64,000 nt of DNA from Lutispora sp. (GTDB lineage: Bacteria > Bacillota > Clostridia > Lutisporales > Lutisporaceae). The stretch covers positions 1-64,000 of the forward strand of contig JAQUTA010000003.1 of the NCBI GenBank assembly GCA_028709965.1, in the 5' to 3' direction. The translations under genes were made by a program, and so were the position numbers. Shown here piece by piece: positions 9,410 to 18,387 of this stretch (position 1 is its first letter; each line of letters begins with the position of its first letter). The notes under the pieces were generated by a model that searched no databases, was not told the origin of the DNA, and saw only the letters and a program-made list of their open reading frames with translations.

Positions 9410-10015
9410 ATGTTAAATAAGATATTGAAATTGAAAAATAAAACCATCGATATTTCCGATAATAGCCATTATGTTGAGTCTTCCGTACTAGTACCTATTA
9501 TAGAATCCAAGAATGGCTTATCTTTATTATACGAAATTCGATCTGAAAGCTTGAAAAAACAGCCTAATGAAATATGCTTCCCAGGAGGAAAAATTGAAAA
9601 AGGGGAATCTAAAAAAAATGCTGCAATAAGAGAAACAACAGAAGAGCTGCTGATTTCGTATGAAGACATACAATTTATTGGGGCTTCTGATATTCTTGTT
9701 ACACCATTTAATACAATAATATACCCATTCATAGGTGTTTTAAAAGACTATAAAGGAACATTTAATAATGAGGTAAAAAATGTATTTACTGTACCCCTAT
9801 CGTTTCTTATGTCTTATGAACCAACTTACTTTTACTTGGATGTAAATATGCAACCTGAGAACGATTTTCCTTATCATCTAATACAAAAAGGTGAAAATTA
9901 CAAATGGGGAAAGGGCAAATACCCTGTGTATTTCTATATATATGAAGATAAAGTAATATGGGGTATAACTGCTAGAATAACTTATGATTTTATTAAAGCT
10001 ATTAAAGAGTTATAA
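9410..10015 (+). CDS. NUDIX hydrolase (CoA pyrophosphatase-like)
   Basis: Nudix box: FPGGKIEKGESKKNAAIRETTEELLI; UPF0035/NudL-like context. Start MLNKILK chosen from RBS and promoter position. Confidence 0.85.
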   Translation: MLNKILKLKNKTIDISDNSHYVESSVLVPIIESKNGLSLLYEIRSESLKKQPNEICFPGGKIEKGESKKNAAIRETTEELLISYEDIQFIGASDILVTPFNTIIYPFIGVLKDYKGTFNNEVKNVFTVPLSFLMSYEPTYFYLDVNMQPENDFPYHLIQKGENYKWGKGKYPVYFYIYEDKVIWGITARITYDFIKAIKEL

Positions 10016-10140
10016 ATTATTCATTTGATTATTGCATCTGCTCTGCAACATTAAAGATGATTTGAATATTTATGCATTTTATTTTGTAATACTAAAGCGG
10101 CAGGGAAGTTAGATTCCATAGCTTATTTATTTCAATGCTT

Positions 10141-11091
10141 CTACTTCAAGCTTACTGCTGTTGCAATATAATCTTCCAAGCTGCTTAAGGCAGTATTACT
10201 ATATTTGCTTAAATAATTTGCTAAACTTTCAGATGACTTACCTTTTACGCTCCATCTATATGCAGCGATACTGAAGTTGATTTTATTATAGTAAATTTTA
10301 TAAACCTGCCCTATATTCACACCTTTAGTTTTCTTACCGATAAGTTCTACTTTATCATCCATATTTTTTTTTAAGGTTAGTGCAAGCATTTCTGTGTTGC
10401 ATGCACTTTCTTCGTCCAACAACAAAAATATTTTTTTAAATTCGTAGAAAAAGGCATTTGAATAGTAATAATGCTTAGCATTTGATGATCCTATTATGGC
10501 TATTTCCAAATTTGCAGGAAGCAAATCATCAGCAATCTCTATGGCTTCAGTATGAAAACCTAATTGATTACCTCTTAAATCTAGTATCAAGTATTCTATC
10601 TCCTCCATTTTTTCTATAGCTTTTGAAAACTTCTTTTCTGCGTTCTCTCCAAAGCTTGAAAGCTTTATGTATCCAGTATTTTTATCTATTATTTTGCTTT
10701 GTAATTCTAGTTTTTTATATAATGAGTATTTAATTTTTCCTTGCATCAAATCAGCATAACTGAAATTAGTATACTTGTCTCCAGATAATTGCTCTGAAAG
10801 TTTAATAAGTATATCAATTTTTTGTTTAGAGGTAAAAGGCGGTTTTAAAACACTATTCTTCATGTCAATATATTCTTCGTTCAAAAGTACTTCACTATAT
10901 AAATAATTTTTTTCAAAGTCCTTAATTATATTTTTTGCATCCGAATAAGTTAGCAAGCCAAAATAATTTAGCAACGAAAACTTATAAATCACAAAAAATA
11001 TTAAAACTGCAAATATAAACAACATTGGTCGTCTTTTTTTAAGAGCAATAATTTTATTTTCAATAATTGTTTTATTTCTCAACTGTTTCAC
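10141..11091 (-). CDS. S41 (C-terminal processing) peptidase-like membrane protein with degenerate catalytic motifs and no obvious PDZ
   Basis: N-terminal TM; IDKNTGYIKLSSFGENAEKKFSKAIEKMEEIEYLILDLRGN resembles S41 core; nucleophile region LLLDEESACNTEMLALTLK; GKKTKGVNIGQ. Confidence 0.6.
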   Translation of the reverse strand: MKQLRNKTIIENKIIALKKRRPMLFIFAVLIFFVIYKFSLLNYFGLLTYSDAKNIIKDFEKNYLYSEVLLNEEYIDMKNSVLKPPFTSKQKIDILIKLSEQLSGDKYTNFSYADLMQGKIKYSLYKKLELQSKIIDKNTGYIKLSSFGENAEKKFSKAIEKMEEIEYLILDLRGNQLGFHTEAIEIADDLLPANLEIAIIGSSNAKHYYYSNAFFYEFKKIFLLLDEESACNTEMLALTLKKNMDDKVELIGKKTKGVNIGQVYKIYYNKINFSIAAYRWSVKGKSSESLANYLSKYSNTALSSLEDYIATAVSLK

Positions 11092-11188
11092 CTTCCGCTG
11101 AAAAATATCTCCATATTAATTATTTGCTATTTACCATATATGCATTGTAACATTATGCAAACTTGTTTTAGCGGGAATTGTCACCGTT

Positions 11189-11836
11189 TTAAATTATTGC
11201 ACTGCCCTTAAGGTTCTCATTCTTCATGCTGCAGTTCTTATAATAGTCAATATAATCTAAGCCTGCTAAGCCCAATTGTATTGCTACTTCTTCAATTAAA
11301 TAGATGCACAGTATCTCTAGAATTTGTGCACTAAGGATTTGGTTTTCAATTTCTGTAATATAATATGAATTTTGCTTTTTTATATATAGTCCAATGTCAA
11401 ATTTCTTATTGTATGAAAGCCCAATCCTATAATATAGAAGAGGATCTAGTTCTACATTGCACAGCCAATCGGTAAAAAAGTTCATTAAAATTTTATGAAG
11501 CTCTTTGAAAAGTTCATTTTTTTTATCCATATCCAAACTCTTCAATTTATAGTTTTTAGTCATATTTTTTATAGGAGATATGAATAAAGCACATAAAATC
11601 ACAGGGTAAAAATCTTTTGCTTCTGTTAAAAGTCTCTTATATTCTTTTGAATCAATAATTCTCTTTTCATTAATACAACTCATAAGAGCCTCTATATTTT
11701 CAGACACATAATAACTTATAAATATACTTTTTAAGGTGCACAAAACTCCTCTTAAAATTATGCTGTGTATCTCAGATGAGCTCATTTCATCCGATGCAAT
11801 TTTTAAACTTCTTTTGCCTTTTTCTTTATTAGTCAC
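11189..11836 (-). CDS. Hypothetical protein
   Basis: Open 215-codon frame with normal codon texture; no family recognised. Confidence 0.6.
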   Translation of the reverse strand: MTNKEKGKRSLKIASDEMSSSEIHSIILRGVLCTLKSIFISYYVSENIEALMSCINEKRIIDSKEYKRLLTEAKDFYPVILCALFISPIKNMTKNYKLKSLDMDKKNELFKELHKILMNFFTDWLCNVELDPLLYYRIGLSYNKKFDIGLYIKKQNSYYITEIENQILSAQILEILCIYLIEEVAIQLGLAGLDYIDYYKNCSMKNENLKGSAII

Positions 11837-12025
11837 GCCGACACCTCCAAAAAGCCCTCACAATAATTATTTCCATCAATTGGTTTATTATGCAGCAATT
11901 TCACTTATTCTATAGTTCATATTTTTGTGTCATAATTTATATATAATGCTAATATATAAATTTTGAAACTTTTAACTCCAAAATTAGTCTAATTAGGCAA
12001 AGAAAGAATTTGGAAGGGGATTAAT

Positions 12026-14173
12026 ATGAAAAAAATTTTATCAGTAATACTGACTCTAACATTACTTTTCACCAACACATTAACTATTTTTGCTGATACT
12101 CCTCAAACTCAAGGAAAAGTAAATTTAGAAAAGGCAATCGAAATTGCAAAAGATAGTTTTGGCATTAATACGGATGGATATGACTTTAACTCAAGCTATT
12201 ACGAATCCGGAGAAGGAACAAAACAGCATCAGCTCAACTGGAATTCAAGAAAAAATGGTGACGGTATAAACATTACCGTGGATGCTGATACCGGTGATAT
12301 CCTATACATGAATCAATGGAAAAATGAATATTCAAATCCAACAAAACTAGCAAAGTATAAGAGGGAAGAAGCACTTAAAGTTGCTGAAGAATTGGTAAAA
12401 AAGCTTCAGCCTGCAAAAAGCAAAGAAATGTCATATTTAGATAACAGTTCCTCTGAAGCTAGATATATTTACGATGGTAATACCTACAACTTCTACTTCA
12501 TACGAAAAGTAAATGGCCTAGATTTTCAAGGCAACGGAGTAAACATAAGCATAAATAAGAATTCTCTGGAAATATACAGCTATAGCTTTAATTGGACCAA
12601 AGGTACTCTCCCTGATGCATCAAAGGCCATAGGAATGGAGAATGCTAAATTGGCTTTCAATAGCAAAAATGGAATAGAGCTAGCCTATATGATGAATTAT
12701 GACCAGAAAACTAAAAAGAATATAGCTAAATTGGTCTACGCAGTCAAGAATGGCAACAGACCAATAGATGCAATTACTGGCGAAGTCGTGAACTACGGGT
12801 ACTATAATCCTCTCTACGACATGGGTGGAGCCGGTAATGCAAAAATGGCACAAGAAGCTGCTATTTTGACTCCTGAAGAAGCAAAGGCAGTAGAAAGTAC
12901 TGATAAGCTCATGACAAAGGATAAAGCTCTAGAAATCGCAAAAAAATATGTAACAATAAAGGAAGGTCAGAAATTAGAGAACGCTTCTCTTTATACTGAT
13001 TATTACGGAGCTAATGCAAACTGGAACTTCTCTTGGAACTATAATAACCCGGAGAAAAATGAATACTCATATGTAAGCATAAGCATTGATGCCATATCAG
13101 GGGAAGTAAGAAGTTTGTCTAAATATAACAGTGTTACAGATAATGCATCTGTCAATGGAAATCCCAAATATAATATAGAAAAATCAAAAGAACTGGCTGA
13201 AAAATTCTTAAATATGATTGCTCCCGAGAAATTTTCTCAAACAGAATACCGATATGATATTTATCAAAACAATAGTGTTGAAAAACCTGCATACTATAAC
13301 TTTAACTTTATTAGAAAAGTAAACGGAATACCTTTCCCAGGAAATAGTTTGAATGTAAACGTCAACACCTACACTGGAGAAATAACAAGTTATTATAGCA
13401 ACTGGATGGATTTAAAATTCCCACCATCAGATAACCCACTATCCATAGATGAAGCCTATGAAGCTTTATATAAAAATGCAGAATTTAAATTGAAATATAT
13501 TAACCATTACGATTACACACTTAAGTATCCAAATAATTTGATCACAAAACTTGTTTACTCTTTTGATGACTTCTCAGGAATGCTTGATTCAAAAACAGGT
13601 GCATTATTAGATTATAATGGTGATGCTATTAAAGATAAAGAAGACAAGGCTTTTATTGATATTAAAGGCCATTGGGCAGAAAATGATATATTGATCTTGT
13701 TGGAAGCAGGAATTATTGAAGCCAATAGCGATGAATTCGTCCCTAATGAAACAATTAAGCAAAAAGATTTCATAAAGATCCTAATAAATTCTATTCAGCC
13801 TAATTACCAAATGATACCTTATGCAGCAAATCCTACTGGAGAAGAATATGACGAATACTATAAACAAGCTATAGCCAGAAAAATCATCACTGAAAAAGAC
13901 AAGAAAATGGAATCAGAAGTAAGCAGAATTGAAGTATCAAAAATGATAATAAATGCTATGACTCTTGGCTATCTTGCTAAACAATCAAATATTTTTTACC
14001 TGAATTACAAGGATGTAGACAAAATCTCCCAAGAAAATAAAGGATACGTTGCAATTGTAACAGGTCTAGGCATAATGTCTGGAAAAGATGGAAGCTTTGC
14101 ACCGGATGATAAGTTAACCAAAGGCGAGACAGCAGCAACTATAGTGAAGTTCCTCAAGGTTGACATGAATTAA
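12026..14173 (+). CDS. Surface protein with duplicated YcdB/YcdC (PepSY-like) domains and C-terminal S-layer homology (SLH) repeats
   Basis: Signal peptide MKKILSVILTLTLLFTNTLTIFA; repeated VDADTGDI / IDAISGEV / VNTYTGEI units; FIDIKGHWAENDILILLEAGII...GYVAIVTGLGIMSGKDGSFAPDDKLTKGETAATIVK. Confidence 0.88.
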   Translation: MKKILSVILTLTLLFTNTLTIFADTPQTQGKVNLEKAIEIAKDSFGINTDGYDFNSSYYESGEGTKQHQLNWNSRKNGDGINITVDADTGDILYMNQWKNEYSNPTKLAKYKREEALKVAEELVKKLQPAKSKEMSYLDNSSSEARYIYDGNTYNFYFIRKVNGLDFQGNGVNISINKNSLEIYSYSFNWTKGTLPDASKAIGMENAKLAFNSKNGIELAYMMNYDQKTKKNIAKLVYAVKNGNRPIDAITGEVVNYGYYNPLYDMGGAGNAKMAQEAAILTPEEAKAVESTDKLMTKDKALEIAKKYVTIKEGQKLENASLYTDYYGANANWNFSWNYNNPEKNEYSYVSISIDAISGEVRSLSKYNSVTDNASVNGNPKYNIEKSKELAEKFLNMIAPEKFSQTEYRYDIYQNNSVEKPAYYNFNFIRKVNGIPFPGNSLNVNVNTYTGEITSYYSNWMDLKFPPSDNPLSIDEAYEALYKNAEFKLKYINHYDYTLKYPNNLITKLVYSFDDFSGMLDSKTGALLDYNGDAIKDKEDKAFIDIKGHWAENDILILLEAGIIEANSDEFVPNETIKQKDFIKILINSIQPNYQMIPYAANPTGEEYDEYYKQAIARKIITEKDKKMESEVSRIEVSKMIINAMTLGYLAKQSNIFYLNYKDVDKISQENKGYVAIVTGLGIMSGKDGSFAPDDKLTKGETAATIVKFLKVDMN

Positions 14174-14185
14174 GCGAGATATAAC

Positions 14186-14220
14186 AAGTGCCACAGATTA
14201 AAATCTGTGGCACTTAATTT
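14186..14220 (+). terminator. Intrinsic terminator after YcdB/SLH gene
   Basis: aagtgccacagatt aa aatctgtggcacttaattttt; 14-bp stem. Confidence 0.85.
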
Positions 14221-14223
14221 TTA

Positions 14224-14564
14224 ATGAGTAAACCTATAAGCCGGGTTCTGTCGTAGACGGTCATCTATCTCGTTCTGCTGTTACCAGCAGACTTTAGCGA
14301 TCTTACCCGGAAGCGAGGCGGGCCGCCTCATAAGCTTCTCTATTTGATCTTGCTCCAGATGGGGTTTACATAGCCGATTAGTCGCCTAATCGCTGGTGAG
14401 CTCTTACCTCGCCTTTCCACCCTTACCCCTTGCGGGGCGGTATCTCTCTGTTGCACTTTCCTTGAAGTCGCCTTCACCGGGTATTACCCGGCACCCTGCC
14501 CTATGGAGCCCGGACTTTCCTCATGCACCTTCAAGGTGCACGCGACCATCCAGTTTACTCATTT
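14224..14564 (-). ncRNA. rnpB: RNase P RNA (bacterial)
   Basis: Reverse strand gagtaaactggatggtcgcgtgcacc...gaggaaagtccgggctccatagggcagggtgccgggtaa...gacagaacccggcttataggtttactc, conserved P4/CR motifs and terminal pairing. Confidence 0.95.
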
Positions 14565-14574
14565 TTTGTCCTTT

Positions 14575-14604
14575 GTAGGTTTTAATTATATAATTAAAAC
14601 CTAC
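14575..14604. repeat. 30-bp perfect palindrome overlapping the rnpB promoter
   Basis: gtaggttttaattat|ataattaaaacctac; exact inverted repeat with no loop. Confidence 0.95.
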
Positions 14605-14613
14605 TTATGTCAA
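14585..14613 (-). promoter_or_regulatory. rnpB promoter TTGACA-N17-TATAAT
   Basis: On minus strand TTGACA (14613-14608), 17-nt spacer, TATAAT (14590-14585), just upstream of rnpB. Confidence 0.85.
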
Positions 14614-14627
14614 AGGTAAATTTTTAT

Positions 14628-15335
14628 TTATTTCTTCTTAAAAACTAAAATCCTGCCGCAATTTTGACATTTCAATGAGTTGCCTAATTTAACAGCCTCA
14701 TAATCCATGGCAGGCAATTCCATGTTGCAACCGCTGCACTTTCTACTACTTATCTCTGCTATAGGATTAGTTAACCTTTCTTTCATTTTAACATACTCAG
14801 TGTACAAATCTTCGTCGATATTTAGCTTTATATCCTCAATTAGTTCTTTGATATTTTCTTTTTCATTAATAAGGAAGTTTAATTCTTCTTTTTTGTTTGC
14901 TTTAATAGTTTCATATTTCTTTTTGATAAATGCCATTTTTTTCTTAACACTCACAATTTGATTAGCCACTTCGTTTAAACTATTTCTTAGTACATCTATG
15001 TTATCCATTTCCAATTCTATGCTTTTCTGCACATCATCTATCTGTTTTTCCAATGTTTCAAGCTTTTTTACGCTGTTTATTTCCGGGGTGTATATTAAAT
15101 TTTCATAATTCGACTTACTTTCTTCCAATCTTCTACATTGAGATTTTTTTTGTAAAATTCCCCTTTCAATTTCAGCTTTTTTTTCAGATAGAACTGCATA
15201 TTCTTCCTTAAGCTTAGCATATTCATCTATCAGTCTATCTATTTGATCATCTTCGCTAATTGTGGTTATTTTTACAAGAAGTTTTTCATAGTTATTTTCT
15301 TGCTGTTGAAGCTCATGCAGAAATCGGATTTCCAT
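14628..15335 (-). CDS. C4-type zinc ribbon/coiled-coil protein
   Basis: Long coiled coil then KCSGCNMELPAMDYEAVKLGNSLKCQNCGRILVF. Confidence 0.85.
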   Translation of the reverse strand: MEIRFLHELQQQENNYEKLLVKITTISEDDQIDRLIDEYAKLKEEYAVLSEKKAEIERGILQKKSQCRRLEESKSNYENLIYTPEINSVKKLETLEKQIDDVQKSIELEMDNIDVLRNSLNEVANQIVSVKKKMAFIKKKYETIKANKKEELNFLINEKENIKELIEDIKLNIDEDLYTEYVKMKERLTNPIAEISSRKCSGCNMELPAMDYEAVKLGNSLKCQNCGRILVFKKK

Positions 15336-15398
15336 ATAACATCATCCTTTCATAATGAATTTAAGTTATAAAAATAAGGAATAGCAAAAATACTATTC

Positions 15399-16238
15399 CT
15401 AAAGATTCACAATGGTATCAATATTTGATTTAGATTCCATGACCTCTACACTGTATCTTTTGCCTTTAAAATAGGTGATTAAATAATCCGAAACTGCTTT
15501 CATCATTATCTTTTCAGTGCCAAAATGTCCTGCATCAATAACATAAATCTCCTCTTCTAAGGCTTCTATCATTTGATGGTATTGTATATCGCCTGTTACC
15601 AGCACATCAGCTCCTGAAAACTTGGCTGTGCTTATAAATTTATTGCCTGCTCCATTTAATATTGCTATATTTTTTATGCTAGCATCTGGCGGTCCTGAAT
15701 ATCTTACATTATCTATATTCAAAGTTTTCTTTACAAAAGCTGCATAAGAAGCCAAGGTTACACTGTTTTCTAATCGGCCTATTCTTCCCAATCCCATAGC
15801 TTTACCTTTGTCTGACTCTTCTACTTTATATAGCTTTTCTTCTGAAATCGGTTTCATTACTTCAGTTTTTTCAAAACCCAATTGTTTTGCAAATATATCA
15901 TTTAATCCATCCTGTGCAATGTCAAAATTGGTATGACAAGAATAAACAGAAATATTGTTTTTTATTAACTTTATAATTTTTTTACCTAATACTGTATCCG
16001 AATTTATTTTTTTTAAAGGGTCAAATATAAGAGGATGATGGGTTATTATCATATCAACTTTGTTTTCAACCGCTTCTTCAACAACCCATAGTGGCAAGTC
16101 CAAGCAAACCAATATTTTATTTACAATACTGCTTCTATCACCTATAATGAGACCCACATTGTCCCAATCCTCAGCAAGCCTCTTTGATGCGATGCTTTCC
16201 ATAATGGTTGCTACTGTTCCACATTTAAGCTGAGCCAT
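15399..16238 (-). CDS. Nif3-like dinuclear metal center protein
   Basis: LAEDWDNVGLIIGD, MIITHHPLIFDPLKKI, HTNFDIAQDGLND, VTGDIQYHQMIEAL, DAGHFGTE. Confidence 0.93.
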   Translation of the reverse strand: MAQLKCGTVATIMESIASKRLAEDWDNVGLIIGDRSSIVNKILVCLDLPLWVVEEAVENKVDMIITHHPLIFDPLKKINSDTVLGKKIIKLIKNNISVYSCHTNFDIAQDGLNDIFAKQLGFEKTEVMKPISEEKLYKVEESDKGKAMGLGRIGRLENSVTLASYAAFVKKTLNIDNVRYSGPPDASIKNIAILNGAGNKFISTAKFSGADVLVTGDIQYHQMIEALEEEIYVIDAGHFGTEKIMMKAVSDYLITYFKGKRYSVEVMESKSNIDTIVNL

Positions 16239-16918
16239 GACATCACCTTCCTATAATCCTCTAACTCCTTATTGCACTCCTCAATTCTTTTCAAAATGTT
16301 TGGAGTATTATATGCCTTCAAATCCTCTAAAACTTTTGTATATTCATCAATCTTGCTGTTTATGTACTCATGCAAAACGGGTGTATTTTTATAATACATA
16401 CTTTCATTTATAATTTTTACATTTCTATCATAATAACTATTTTCTTTATAACATGCCCAAATTATTTCATAGAATTTATTATTTTCTTTAATAATCTCTC
16501 CATTAATTACTTGAAAGTCGTTTTCTACAAGCCATCTTATTAAAGTACGGCTGTCTCTCATGGGTTGAAGAATGATTCTTTTCGCACCTCGTGCAATATC
16601 TATGCTCTCGCTGAGCATGTCACGCATTGTAAGACCTCCCATGCCGGCCACCACAATTATATCAGCTTCCCCGTTATCTAGAACCTTCAGTCCATCTCCT
16701 ATTCTTACCTCAATATATCCTTCTAGTCCATTTAGTTTTATTCTGCTTTTTGATATTTCCGCCGGACCTTTATTGATGTCGGATGCAATAGCCTTTTGAG
16801 CTTGGCCACTTTTTATCAAATAGATAGGCAAATATGCATGATCCGATCCTATATCTGCTATTATATAGCATTCATCAATACTTTTTGCTATAGCCTCTAG
16901 TCTTGGAGTTAGATCCAC
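16211..16918 (-). CDS. trmK: tRNA (adenine(22)-N(1))-methyltransferase
   Basis: LTPRLEAIAKSIDECYIIADIGSDHAYLPIYLI, VVAGMGGLTMRDML, ILQPM; upstream of Nif3-like gene as commonly seen. Confidence 0.92.
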   Translation of the reverse strand: MDLTPRLEAIAKSIDECYIIADIGSDHAYLPIYLIKSGQAQKAIASDINKGPAEISKSRIKLNGLEGYIEVRIGDGLKVLDNGEADIIVVAGMGGLTMRDMLSESIDIARGAKRIILQPMRDSRTLIRWLVENDFQVINGEIIKENNKFYEIIWACYKENSYYDRNVKIINESMYYKNTPVLHEYINSKIDEYTKVLEDLKAYNTPNILKRIEECNKELEDYRKVMSWLSLNVEQ

Positions 16919-17008
16919 TTACATCATCCTTTGAATTTAGTAACTTATATTATTATTATACTATACTTATCCAATTTTAATAAGTATTTATAGCTTAAAA
17001 GTTTAAGC

Positions 17009-17042
17009 AAAAAAAACAAAAACCCGGTTAATCATCCAGGTT
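17009..17042 (-). terminator. Intrinsic terminator downstream of tRNA pair
   Basis: Minus strand AACCTGG-ATGATTAA-CCGGGTT followed by TTTTTGTTTTTTTT (one G-U pair). Confidence 0.6.
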
Positions 17043-17049
17043 TATAATA

Positions 17050-17126
17050 TGGTGGGCCTTCAGGGACTCGAACCCCGGACCAACCGGTTATGAGCCGGTT
17101 GCTCTAACCAACTGAGCTAAAGGCCC
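17050..17126 (-). tRNA. tRNA-Met(CAT) (elongator type; Ile2 not excluded)
   Basis: GGGCCTTTAGCTCAGTTGGTTAGAGCAACCGGCTCATAACCGGTTGGTCCGGGGTTCGAGTCCCTGAAGGCCCACCA; cloverleaf, encoded CCA. Confidence 0.93.
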
Positions 17127-17131
17127 CAGTA

Positions 17132-17207
17132 TGGCTCCTCAAGTTGGACTCGAACCAACGACCCTGCGGTTAACAGCCGCATGCTCTACCGACTGAGCTA
17201 TTGAGGA
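17132..17207 (-). tRNA. tRNA-Asn(GTT)
   Basis: TCCTCAATAGCTCAGTCGGTAGAGCATGCGGCTGTTAACCGCAGGGTCGTTGGTTCGAGTCCAACTTGAGGAGCCA; encoded CCA. Confidence 0.96.
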
Positions 17208-17274
17208 AAGTAAACTGACAAATTATATTCTACTAACTTTATGCTAAATTGTCAATAGTATATTGTGTAAATTT

Positions 17275-18363
17275 TTATTCAAGATAATCTTTCAATTTTT
17301 TGCTTCTACTAGGATGTCTAAGTTTTCTTAAGGCTTTTGCTTCTATTTGTCGTATTCTTTCTCTTGTTACGTTAAACTCCTTGCCAACCTCTTCCAAAGT
17401 CCTTGCTCTGCCATCGTCAAGCCCAAATCTGAGTCTTAAGACCTTTTCTTCTCTTGGTGTTAATGTGTCTAGCACTTCCATTAATTGCTCTTTAAGAAGC
17501 GTAAAGGCCGCTGCTTCCGCCGGAGCTGGAGCATCATCATCCGGAATAAAATCACCCAAGTGACTATCTTCTTCTTCTCCAATAGGTGTTTCTAACGAAA
17601 CAGGTTCTTGAGCAATTTTCATTATTTCTCTAACCTTATCCTCGGATAGACCCATTTCCTCCGCAATCTCTTCCGGTATAGGATCTCTTCCTAACTCCTG
17701 GAGTAATTGTCTGGAGACCCTAATAAGCTTATTTATTGTCTCTACCATATGCACTGGTATCCTAATAGTTCTTGCCTGATCTGCAATAGCCCTCGTTATA
17801 GCCTGTCTAATCCACCATGTAGCATAGGTACTAAATTTAAAACCCTTTTCATAATCAAACTTTTCTACAGCTTTAATAAGACCGAGATTGCCCTCTTGAA
17901 TCAAATCCAAAAACAACATACCTCGCCCTACATATCTTTTCGCTATGCTTACTACAAGTCTCAAATTTGCTTCAGTCAATTTTCTTCTGGCTTCAGCATC
18001 TCCATCGTTCATTCTTTTTGCCAAGTCAACCTCTTCATCAGGACTAAGAAGAGGAACCTTGCCTATTTCTTTGAGATACATTCGTACTGGGTCATCTATG
18101 CTGACACCGTCAGGAACGCTAAGATCTAGCTCAACCGGTTCAGCCTCATCATCAATTGGAGGTATATCGATTTCGGCATCAACATTGCCGATAATATCGA
18201 TACCCTTCGTTTCCAAATATTCATAAATCTTATCAATTTGGTCCGGATCCATCTCAACCTCTTCCAATGTATCCATTATTTCTTTATAGGAGAGCATTCC
18301 ATTTTTATTCCCTTTTTCTACTAATTCTTTTATATATGTCATTTTGGATTCATCGTTTTTCAA
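17275..18363 (-). CDS. rpoD: Primary RNA polymerase sigma factor RpoD/SigA
   Basis: [64 protein letters not shown]; region 4 [33 protein letters not shown]. Confidence 0.98.
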   Translation of the reverse strand: MKNDESKMTYIKELVEKGNKNGMLSYKEIMDTLEEVEMDPDQIDKIYEYLETKGIDIIGNVDAEIDIPPIDDEAEPVELDLSVPDGVSIDDPVRMYLKEIGKVPLLSPDEEVDLAKRMNDGDAEARRKLTEANLRLVVSIAKRYVGRGMLFLDLIQEGNLGLIKAVEKFDYEKGFKFSTYATWWIRQAITRAIADQARTIRIPVHMVETINKLIRVSRQLLQELGRDPIPEEIAEEMGLSEDKVREIMKIAQEPVSLETPIGEEEDSHLGDFIPDDDAPAPAEAAAFTLLKEQLMEVLDTLTPREEKVLRLRFGLDDGRARTLEEVGKEFNVTRERIRQIEAKALRKLRHPSRSKKLKDYLE

Positions 18364-18387
18364 AGTTATCCCCTCCCTCCTAGGAAA

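Noticed and set aside
14396-14578. 60-aa plus-strand ORF
   Set aside because: Lies antisense to rnpB; an accident of the GC-rich structured RNA, not a gene.
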